From Harmonia axyridis (Eukaryota; Arthropoda; Insecta; Coleoptera; Coccinellidae), in assembly GCF_914767665.1 (NCBI RefSeq), contig NC_059504.1, positions 6,946,501-7,010,500 of the forward strand: 64,000 nucleotides of DNA, written 5' to 3'. The number at the start of each line of letters is the position of its first letter. The first letter of the stretch is position 1. Made by a program: the position numbers and the translations under genes. Below, in pieces: positions 24,601 through 36,600 of the stretch. The notes below the pieces were generated by a model that ran no database searches, was not told the DNA's origin, and saw only the letters and a program-made list of their open reading frames with translations.

Positions 24601-27600
24601 AAATAAATTAGAGTTAGAAGTCAAAATTTTCAACTTAAACTTGTACTTGAGGAAGGCTTAGAATATAGATATTAGATTATTAATGTTCTAAGGAGGAAGG
24701 TTCTTCGGTTCTAGTTTGACTCAATCAGAACTGGCAGTAAATATAAATAAATAATTGATGCATTCGGCCTTACTTGATTCGAATTCATTATTGAATACAA
24801 TAAATATTCAAAACTTCACCTTGACAAAGAAGATCTGATTTTTGTCGAAGAGTTGTGCAACTGTCCTCTATATCAATGCAGAGTTTGAAAATAGTGCTAC
24901 AGTGTATTAAATTAATAATCCTAGTTTGAAAAAACGATCCATGTATTTCGAAGGCAAACAAACAAGGAATCAAAATTGGAAATAATAAACCATCTGAAGT
25001 TTGCAGTGCTTTTGGCCTTTGGGTTATATAATTTAGATGAGAAATAGAGCTTATAAGATATTTTTTGTTCACAGAAGATCGAGTGGTGAAATACTGCAAT
25101 CGTGAGATCATTCTTCCAGATCCAAATAATGTTGGGATATCCGAAGGTTTCATCAGAAATCCCGGTTATCCAAGATTCTACGGTGGTCAGTCGCCATGCA
25201 GATGGAAAATTAGAGTACATAGTGAACAAAGGATTCAGCTAACGATACTCGATATTTCAGTTATAGGTGAGTTGCTCAATCTTCCAGTGCTAAGTGCTGA
25301 TTCGAAACAAGACTTACCTGAAATTTTTAAATGGCAAACGAGAAAGTACAGAAAACTTTGAGATCATATTAGAAAAGAAAACAAGTTTTGGTCAACGTCT
25401 TGGACAATTTCACCCGCAAAAAAATTTAAGAGCATTCTAATCGGATCCTTAACTTTTACAATTGTCATCCGATTTTGATGAAATTTTGTATGGTTTTTCT
25501 GTTTGGGACATTGATGGCCTCGTAAGAATTTCATCATTTATAGTTCTACTTATAAGGTGCGCTTTGAGCATAAGCAAACCACAGTGAATAAAGTACCTGT
25601 AACGCAAAGGTGAAATTTCCAATACCTTTCAAACTTTCGTTCGACTGCTCCGATTTTGATGAAATTTCCATAGTAATTTGAGCTCTTTTGGAAGATAGGC
25701 AAACTGGTACTTGAAGATTTTGCGATCTACTAGTACGCTGTTTATGGAATTCGGCATTGATATTTATTTCGCGTCCTGAACTTCGATTTTGATGAAATTC
25801 AATATAGATTTTGGAATTATGATCTTAATAATTCCGTATTATTGGCTTCTGATATCAGAATTTCCTTTCACATAAGGCATTTAAGATAATTCTAAATAAG
25901 TTTTCGTGTATGTCGGCCTGTATGTTCGCTAACACTTGTAACAGTCTCCAGTCCTAAATTCTTATCCGATTTTAATGAAATTTGGTGTGGAATTTCTGTT
26001 CGGTTGAAGATGTTCCTATAGAAATTTCAGATTTCTGACATTCCTGAGATTTCCATATTTCGTGTTATCCTTATCCGATTTTGATGAAATTTGCTATACA
26101 TTTTCAGTTTGTCCGAAAGAAAATTTAAGCTCTCATAGATATAGTGTACGCATTGAACAGAGTGGGTGAAATTCCCGCTATTTCCATATTTCACGGTTTG
26201 CTTGTCCGATTTTGATGAAATTTATTATGTTTGTTCAAAAAGGTCAATAGTAATCTCCTAAATTCTTATCCGATTTTGATGAAATTAGGTGTGGAAATTC
26301 TGTTTAGGCTGAAGATGTTACCATATAGGAATTTCAGCTTTCTGACATCCCTGAGATTTCCATATTTCGTGTTATCCTTATACGATTTTGATGAAATTCG
26401 CTATACATGTTCAGTTTGGATCGAAAGAAAATTTAAGCTCTCATGGATATAGAGTACGCGTTGAGCATCAAAAAACGTAAAATTTCCGGTATTTTCATAT
26501 CTCACGTTTTGCTTTTCCGATTTTGATGAAATTTATTATGTTAGTTCAAAAAGGTCAATAGTAATCTCCTAAATTCTTATCCGATTTGGATGAAATTTGG
26601 TGTGGAAATTCTGGTTCGGTTGAAGATGTTCCCATAGAAATTTCAGCTTTCTGACATCCCTGAGATTCCAATATTTTGTGTTATCCTTTTCCGATTTTGA
26701 TGAAATTTGCTATACATGTTTAGTTTGGATCTAAAGAAAATTTAAGCTCTCATGGATATAGGATAAGCGTTAAACATTAGCAAATGTGAAATTTCCGCTT
26801 TTTTGATGAAATTAATTACGTTTGTTCAAAACGGTCGATAATAATTTAGGTTTTTTAAATAAATGTTGTGCCTTGATTATGTGCATACGTGAAATTCAAT
26901 ATTTCGCGTTCTAGTAGTCCAAAATTTGATATGAGCGGTACAAGTAGAAGCAGAAATTTCAGCTCTTTCTGATTTACGCCAACGTGAAAATCTTAGGTTC
27001 TCAATATTTGCGTTTTATGAGGTCGATTTTCATGAAATTTGGATTGATATTCGGGTTAACATGAACGGTTCTAAATGAATTTCAGCTTCTTTGCGTAACC
27101 TCACCTAAAGAGCTGATTTTAGGAGCGAAGCAAGAAGAAGTATAAAGTGGTGGTCTAGATCTTACCTACCTTAATACATATATATTAATATTTTTTTTCC
27201 AGTGGACAACCCCCAAACAGAAGATGACTGTACCGGAGACAGACTCGAAATAATAGACTCGGACATCGTTGTTTATTCGACGTGTCACCAGAAGGAGCCA
27301 CCAAAGGAATACCTATCCATATCAGAAACTTTGGAGATAGTGCTCTACTCCTCCCAAAGACTGACACCCCTTAGGGGTATATTGTTACACTACACTGCCG
27401 TTGGGTGCCCAACTATCATACCGCCAGCAGACAGCTATCTGGTGCATATAGATGACACTTCCGCAACGTTTTCCTGTTGTGTTGGATACGTTTTTCCAGA
27501 CACCGGATCTAGGAGCAGGGAATTGATCTGCGAAGGGTCGAGCTGGAGCGAGACTATGCCTTTGCCCAATTGCGAACGTGAGTTGAATTTAGTATCGATA

Positions 27601-30600
27601 AAGCTGAGATCTGCCAGAATTAGGTTAGCTCAGGTTAAGTTCTGTGGTTAACCCTGGATTTATAATCCTGACGTGGCCGGCGGTCGTTGTCATTCGTGCT
27701 TGAAGTGCCATATGACTTTGTGATTGGACGTTCGCAACTTGGAATATACAGGGTGGTCCAGATTTTAGTTCGATAACTTTGGCGTTAGATAGAACAAAAG
27801 TTCATATAAATAACAGGCCAATTGAAAAGTCCCCGGTCTACCATAGTAAAACACATTTTTTTGGCAAAATTCGATTTTATTATTCAACGTAGTTGCCTTC
27901 GAGGGCGATACAGCGATCATAGCGATCTTCCAACTTTTCGATACCATTTTTGTAGTACGATTTGTCTTCGCTTCAAAATAGGCCTCAGTTTCGGCGATTA
28001 CTTCTTCATTGGCGCTTAATTTCTTTCCAGCGAGCATTCTTTCGAGGTCTGAGAACTGGAAAAAGTCGCTGAGGATCAGATCTGGCGAATAAGGAGGATG
28101 CAGAAGCAATTCGAAGCCCAATTCATGCAATTTTGCCATTGTTTTCATTGATTTGTGACACAGCGCATTGTCTTGATGAAACAGCACCTTCTGTTTCTTC
28201 AAATGGGGCCGTTTTTTAACGATTTCATCCTTCAAACGATCCAATAACTCTTTATAATAATCGCTGTAGATGGTCTGTCCCTTTTGGAAGTAATCAATGA
28301 ATATTATGAATTGCGCATCCAGAGTACTGATGCTATAACTTTGCCAGCTGACTGTAGATTGGACTCCGGAGTGAAATGATGGAGCCATGTTTCATCCATT
28401 GTCACATATCGACTCAAAAATTCAGGTTTATTGCACTTAAACAGCTTCAAACACTGCTCAGAATCATTAACAGCTTTTCATCGATTGTGAGCTCGTACGG
28501 CACCCATTTTACACACAGATTTCTCATGTACAAATATTCGTGATTGATATGATGTATTAGTTCAGATGATATCTTCACAATGTCTGCTATCTCGATCAAC
28601 TTCACTTGACGGTCATTCAAAATTATTTTGTGAACTTTTTTGATTTTTTCGTCGGTCACAGCCTCTTTTGGGCGTCTTCGGTGCATACCAATCAATTATG
28701 GTTGATTTTCCTGGTGCAGACCCCGGAAACTCTCCATCAAGCCAAGATTTTGCTTCAACAGTATTTTTTTCTTCAAAAAGCAATATTTTATCAGCACACG
28801 AAATTCTTTTTTTCCATTTTTTTTCAAATAACAAAAGTAGCTACACTCACAACGCAATATCTCACAAACTAATGGTCGGATCGCTGTCAAATTTTGACAC
28901 GTATCGTTGAAAGTTGGTAGTATAGATTTAATACTAGCACCGCCATCTGTGCATCAGACCGGGGACTTTTCAATTGGCCTAATATAAGTAAAATTGATTT
29001 TTTTCCCAAACTTCTATGTTTAAATGAAGTTTTTTCATGAAAATAGTTGTTCTGTCTAACGTCAAAGTCATTGAACTTAAATCTGGACCACTCTGTATAG
29101 ATGTTAGGTTTCGATTCTCAAATAACGTATTTGCGAAAATTTTCTTGAACATCCAAAACAATTTTCGCGATAAATACTATACGCCTTTCAACTGAATCAT
29201 ATAAAATAATTATGTTTTGCATTCTATTCAGAAGGAAAGTTGCCCCAAGCGTGATATTCGCGAGGGCTATTCGAAATAATGGTTGAATAAATGAATTTAA
29301 ATGAGTCTTAATCAGCCCTCGTATATGAAGGTTTTTTTCATTCTTTAATTATGGCGAATTGTCGACACTATATGTCTTCTTTTTTGACACTGTTTTGTGA
29401 GAATCGCTTCAAATGGAAAAATTCAAGTTTCGATAGAAGTATTCTATATACTTTTCGAAAGTTAATTAACCTAAATTTCAGGAAACAAGTTTTTGGATTA
29501 TGTAAGAGGAAAATTGCTGAAGAGCACGAACGTCAGCACAAAAGTTTTCGTGCGCTTATTCACTAGTTGAATCATGATTAACTTAAAGAATATGATACTG
29601 TTTTGTCTTATGTTACTGTTTTTATAACGTCCACGCTAATTTATACAACTAACGACGCCACAATATACACAAATGTAACTACATTTTGTCTCAGAGTAAT
29701 AAACATAGATAGAGAGAGCATATGTCATTTTCAGTAAGCAAATTTTGTCCCCAACATGAACTATCAAATTTGACAAGAAGCGCGCGGAAATGAAAACATA
29801 TCAGTGATACGATATTTCACTCAATTCGCGAGTTTCTCCACACAGAATGCACTTCTTATGTCCCATATTGAATCAACGTTTCATATTAACGCAAAATATA
29901 CTGAAGTAGATACCTAAAAATATCAGAAATTCAGAAAACAAACTTCAAGCGCGCCAAACGACGTGAAACTACCGATGACACTAGGAGAGCAAAAGTTGCC
30001 AAACCTTGAATTTCAGCAGGTTGATACAGAAAATAATAAATATTCTGCTTACTACAAATTCGACAATTAGGAAAAATTTCGGGTTCCAAATATGCAAATT
30101 TGCATATTTAATCGGAAATCACACAAATAAATATATTTCATTCGATATAATATACATTCATAGTGATATAGTAAAATTGTGGATTTGAAAATATATCACA
30201 ATCCGACAACATAATCTTACCATGTTGGGGACATGTAAAAATTGCTTATACTCCCTCTATCTATGTGTATTACTCTATGGTTAAGGACTCTAAGCCCTAT
30301 AGTAGCCAAGGTAAGGGTGAAAGAAGAAATCTTTTTTCAAATTATCAAAGCCACCCACAGGTCATAAGGAAAACATTACGAAATCACTAACGTGAATTTA
30401 GGAGCTTTTGAGCGCTGGCCTATTCATGCACCTGTAATTGCTCCCTTGAAGACTATAGACTACACTACAATAGATAGGTATACCGGGTAATTTTTCAATA
30501 AGATGTTTCCTTTTCGAGATTTTCAACTGATTCAACTTAAGAAATCAGCCGGTATATCGTGTTTCATTGAAAAAATTATATGTTTTACCAATATCTTAAA

Positions 30601-33600
30601 ATCTGTGACACCCGGAAAAATAATGAGCACGCCACTGGATTTTACGCAGAATATCTATAAATAGCCGTTCCAACACTTCCAATATGTTCTCCAATAGTCG
30701 AGATATAGCCGATGTCTGAAAACGGCAAAATTTGGGAATCGCCTTGTACAGGGTGTTTCACGTAAGCGGGTCACTGGATTTTGTGGCTAATATTATATAA
30801 ATATAAAACTAACACTATATTTACCTATTTCGATTCAGAATCGATTGAGCATTCAGAAAATTTGGGAAAATAGTATTACTTACGTATAATTTGCGAGGAA
30901 ACATTTTCTGTTTTCTAGAAAACTGGAAGTGAAAATGAAGAAAAAATTGCTGAGAAATCGTTTCTGGACCTTCTTTTTCTGAAAACCAGACAAATTTGCA
31001 AAAAAAAAATTATTTTGAAAAAATGGTTTTTCCTCAATAACTTTTCATGCTTTCGTTCTATAGTTTTTCCCATAACATATTTGGATAGCCCGTGAAAAAT
31101 ACTATTATTGTGATGGGTCACTTTTCAATATTGCTCAAAGGATAAGCCACAAAATCCAGTGACCCGCTTACGTGAAACACCCTGTATCTACCCCATCAGA
31201 AAATATAAGATATAGTACAAACCTGTCTGTGATATTTTTGGTTTCATCAAAAAGTATCACGGTGTAGCGAAAACCGCATCATTTTATCCCTATTCATAAC
31301 CGAAAAAATTTAGGACCTCCTGTATATTCCGCTGAATAACGAAAGAAACTTCGCATCAAAAGGATCCACACTTCCTCCAAAAACCACCGCTTGGCTCCTT
31401 CATGTTTGCTCTCCCAATTTGCCGACTCCCAGTCCAGACATCCAGGAATTCCTGGTGACTCATAAAATACGTCTTTCCTTTGGTCCGCAGTGTGTCCCTA
31501 GATATTTTGTACGATCCAGGACCACGTGGCGGGAAGACTGTGAACCAGTTTACTTTGTTCGCTGTTTTGCATAAAGACATGTATTTCCGTTGAAGGGGAA
31601 ATGCAAGGTTGAACTATATTCATTTTTCGTTATATTCGTTATAGATGTGGAACGAAATTTGTTTGGCAACTGGTCCTATTGATTTGGTATGTAGATGTGT
31701 ATTCACAACTTTTTAATTGATGTTTGTTCGCTTTGAATCGAAAATAAGATAATAGTTATTATATTTGCACTTTTTGATTTTAAAATAACAATTTTTTCGC
31801 TACCAAATAGTTATTTCAGACTTTACATTTTTAATAACAGTTTTAGTAACAGTTATTAGTAGCTTCTTCGGATTTTACATTTTTAATAACAGTTTTAGTA
31901 ACAGTTATCAGTAGCTTCATGAAATTTTAGATTTTTAATAACAGTTTTAGTAACAGTTTTTTTAATGTGAAATCTGAAGAAGCTACTGTGTAGCGAAATA
32001 ATTATAATTTTTAGATTTGAAAAGTGGAAATAGAAGAACTGTCGTTTTATTTTCGATTTAAAATAAGTTTCCAACAAGTTTAGACCGAGTAAATGCAATT
32101 TTGTACAGGCTGTTCCAAATTTAATGCTCACTGAAAGCCTCTCGAGAACTATAAGACTTAGAGAAAAATTTTTCAGGGATTCCCGATCTCTTTTTTCGGA
32201 ATAATAAGATATCGGAAAGTAGTGCAAAGATATCTTGATTCATTCTCGAGTTTTTTGAAAAATGACTGTTTCAAATATTTCGCTATATCTTGGTTTCTGT
32301 TCGGGATATTCTAATTCTGAAACGTTTTTTTTTCAGTAATTTTTATAGTTAACTTCTTCAGTAAATTAAACATGGCATTTTTTCAGAAGCCTATTATATC
32401 TTATCGAAAAAACACAAGATACATTGTTTACGTAAAATGTATCGGATTTTAAGAAAAAACCAGTTTACTTTGTTTGCTGTTTTGCATAAAGACATATATG
32501 TATTTCCGTTGAAGGGGGAAATGCAAAGTTGTACTATTCATTTTTCGTTATATTCGTTATAGATGTGGAACGAAATTTGTTTCGCAACTGGTGTTATTGA
32601 TTTGGTATGTAGAAGTGTATTCACAATTTTTTCATTGATATTTGTTCGCTTTGAATCGAAAATAAGATGATAGTTATTATATTTGCACTTTTTAATTCTT
32701 AAATTACAATTGTTCCGCTACACAGTTGCTATTTCAGATTTTACATTTTTAATAATAGTTTTAGTGACAGTTATTAGTAGCTCCGTCGGAATTTACATTT
32801 TAAGTAACAGTTTTCGTAACAGTTATTAGTAGCTTTTCAAAATTTACATTTTCAATAACAGTTATTAGTAGCTTCTTCAAATTTCACATTTTCAATAACA
32901 GTTTTAGTAACAGTTAAATGTGAAATCTGAAGAAGCTACTGTGCTGCGAAACAATTGTAGTTTTTAGAACTGAAAAATAGAAATATAATAACCGTCGTTT
33001 TATTTTCGATTTAAAATAAGTTTCCAACAAGTCTAGACCGAGTCAATGCAATTCTGTACAGGCTGTTCCAAATTTAATGCTCACTGAAAACCTCTCGAGA
33101 ACTATAAGACTTAGAGAAGCAGCAGATCGAAGAAGATTTGATTCGTTTTTGAATTTCTGAAAAATGACTGTATCAAATATTTTGCTATATCTTGGTTTCT
33201 GTTCGAGATATTAAAAAAATTCTAAAACGTTTTTTTCAGTGATTTTTAAAGTTACACATTTTTCAGTGAATTAAAAATGGCATTAATTTTTCAGAAGTCT
33301 ATTTGCCGAGAATGGCTCATCTTATCGAAAAAACACAGAATACATTTTTTACGTAAAATGTATCGGATTTTGAGAAAAAACTATCGAAATTTTCCTCGGA
33401 TTTCAGAACAAATAGTAAATGGTAGTTTTAGGTATTACCTCTCAATTTTTCGTAAAATGCTACACCTAAAATTTATATATTTTCGTGAAGAAAATATAAT
33501 CAGCATATAGATTTTCCGTGGAAAGTTGCGCCTATCGCTGTATTTCCATCAAAATCAATCAAAGTGTTCAAACGTTATCTAAAAATTTAGTTATTCCATT

Positions 33601-36600
33601 ATTTTCGTAACTCAAAAATCAATGCGCTCGTGGTAAAGGTGTTTATTGTATAATACTACCTAGAAAGGTATCGAATTGAATTTGTTTCACACATCCACAT
33701 TAGTTTCATAATTTATTTACCACAATAAACCTTTTCAATCGTTCAAGGTAAAAATGTTTCAATGTAACTATTCTGCTATAACGAATTCTTATTCTTATGA
33801 TAGTTTGTTCAGTATTTCATCACTAAATCACATCATTAACTCGATGATATGATTTATTTTCAAAGTTATAGTGATTTAATCAAACGAGCAAATCAATTGA
33901 TTGATTAATTTAGAATTGAAGTATCTTAAAAATCATAAACAATCTTCATAAGTTCGATGATCCATGTTCGAGAAGACAATGAGGCGTTGGAAGTAAATAA
34001 GTAGGTACCTCCTCAATTTGTCTAGTCAGACAATAAATAATAAATTGTAAAGTTGCGACAAGTGTATGAATCAGTAGTCATCAGTTGCTTCCTAACATTG
34101 AAAGGAAAGGAATGTAGGGTTCTATCTTTGACCCATAAAATTTTTCTTTAAAATATATCCTTCAGGTCAAAAATTCAAGTCACACAGTAGGTTTCACGTG
34201 CTTCGGAATTGACTGTACTAGTGAGTATTCATCTGTTTTTCACATACAATTGTTGTCATTCATTTATACACGATGATTCATTATAAGAATATACAATCTG
34301 CGAATTGTAGATCTCAAAATATGATGATTATGCTCAACAAGCCATATACAAATATTGCTGGATTTTGATTTTAGCAATAATTTCTCATGTTTCTGAAAGT
34401 TTTATTTGAAAATTAGCAAATTTACATAATTTGGCTAGAATAAAACGTAAAATTGCCAGTTTTCAAATGGATATTGTAAAAACATGAAAAATTATTGCGA
34501 AATTCTAAATCCATGTTTGAACTTTAAACATCCAGTATCTCTCAATTTTATTTCTGTCTATACAGGGTGATTCATTATGAATGTCCAATCTCCGAATTGT
34601 AGATTCGAGACCTTAAAATATGATGGTTCTGCCCAACATGCTTTATACACTCATTACAGTAGTTTCATAAATACTGGGTGTTTAAAGTTTAAATGTGGAT
34701 TTCGATTTTCGTTATGATTTTTCATGTTTTTAACATTTATAATTGAATTAGCACGTTGTTGCTTTTGATCGATTGTGAGCTCGCGCGGCACCCATTTTGC
34801 ACAAAGCTTTCGCATGTACAAATATTCGTGAATGATGTGATGTACACGTTCAGATGATATCTTCACAATGTCTGTTATCTCGATCAACTTCACTTTACGA
34901 TCATTCAAAATTATTTTGTGAACATTTTTGATTTTTTCGTCGGTGACAGCCTCTTTTGGGTGTCCACTGCGTTCGCCGTCTTCGGTACTCATTTCATCAC
35001 GTTTAAACTTAGCATACCAATCAATGATGGTTGATTTTCCTGGTGCAGACCCCGGAAACTCTTCATCAAGCCAAGATTTTGCTTAAACTGGATTTTTTCC
35101 CTTCAAAAAGCATTATTTTATCAGCACACGAAATTCTTTTTTTCCATCTTTTTTCAAATAACATAAGTAGCTACACTCACATCGCAATATCTCACAAACT
35201 AATGGTCGGACTGCTGTCAAATTCTGACACGTATCGTTTGAAGGTTGGTTCTAACTAAAAATCATATGGATTTATTACTAGCACCGCCATCTGTGCATCA
35301 GATCGGGGACTTTTCAATTGGCCTGATAGTTATATCAGTGTATTAAGCATGTTGAGCAGAATCATCACTTTTTTAGGTCTTAAATCTACAATTCGGAGAT
35401 AGGACATCCATAAATGAATCACCCTGTATAGATAGAAATAAAATTGAGATACCGGGTGTTTGAAGTTCAAATATGGATTTTGATTTTCTCAATAATTCTT
35501 TATGTTTTTACAATTTCTATTCGAAAATTGGCATTTTTACGTTGAAGGTTAATATGCAAAATTTTTGGTTAATCTCTTGATTACCTTCCTTTTCTTCATA
35601 TAGCAAATAGCATAATAGCAACATATTTAGGTTTTCTTCAAAACAACAACACTTCTATTATTTTTGTAAATATCGAGAAACGGGGTCATTTTAATTTTGT
35701 TAATGAAATGTTAATGTCGGAATGGATAAACGGCAATTGAAAACAAATATCAATTGCAGATATGACTGTTATCATCTCGGAGGTTTACCCTTATCAGAAT
35801 TTAACCAGTCGGAAGATAGTGATTCCATTCATTTTATCAGTCAGTACAAATTTATAGGATATCAAAGCGGTGCAATCCTATCATAACAGTGTACTCTCAT
35901 TGATTTTTTCTTGCAGAATTGGAAGTTGCTGGTGTAGCTGAACCATTACCGAGATATCCAGAAATCATGGCCACAGGTATGTTGAACCATCTGAATATTT
36001 CATGTTAAAAAAATACCGTCTTTTTTTATCGTAAAGTTAGCAATACTTTCATCCATACAGACCATACTCAAGAAGAATTTGAACTTCATCTGTCAATTCT
36101 TCAATTCATCGTTTAGCGGTATCTGTTTTAAACTCTGCCTTTCAAATAGAATTTCTTCCTCACAAAAAACCTCTGTACAAGCCAAACATTTGACTAGTGT
36201 CTACGTTCACAGGATCAACTTAGTTTGCACAAATGTTTTGAGCGCGTAAACCGGCAATATGGCTATTGGTTTATCATTTATTTTATACTAGCTGTCCGCC
36301 TTGGAATCGCACGTTCTTTCAGGCAACCCAAAATACATTCTTCGAAGTGTCAAATTATACTCTTCCCGCCCCGGCTTGGCACGTTCTATCAAGCAACCCA
36401 AAATACATCCTTCGAAGTGTCAAATTATACTCTATGATTGTTCGCTTGGTCGGAGGAAAAAGGAAAGCCTTCTTTCTTTTCCGTACGATTTTTTCGAAAA
36501 TATTTTGTTGTATAAACCTTATTCATGACAGTAATGAACACAACAAAAAAAATTATCCAATTTGGAGCAGTCGTTTGAACGTGCTGCCTTCACAAAATAT

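Larger units (their letters stand above)
31543..33380. repeat. Two-copy tandem duplication, period about 915 bp
   Basis: Unit 1 begins at aaccagtttactttg (31543) and unit 2 at 32458. Both continue through gtatttccgttgaag, gatgtggaacgaaatttg, a minisatellite stretch, ggctgttccaaatttaatgc and end near cgtaaaatgtatcggatttt. The copies have small indels, so the duplication is not very recent. Confidence 0.9.

Noticed and set aside
25440..27010. CRISPR-like regular repeats
   Set aside because: The repeats are 64-132 bp apart inside a eukaryotic intron and belong to a satellite; no cas genes or prokaryotic context.
34164..34205. Possible small exon for the CUB/sushi gene after a ttcag
   Set aside because: Contains an in-frame stop or breaks the phase; the direct join 27577 to 35917 is phase-perfect.
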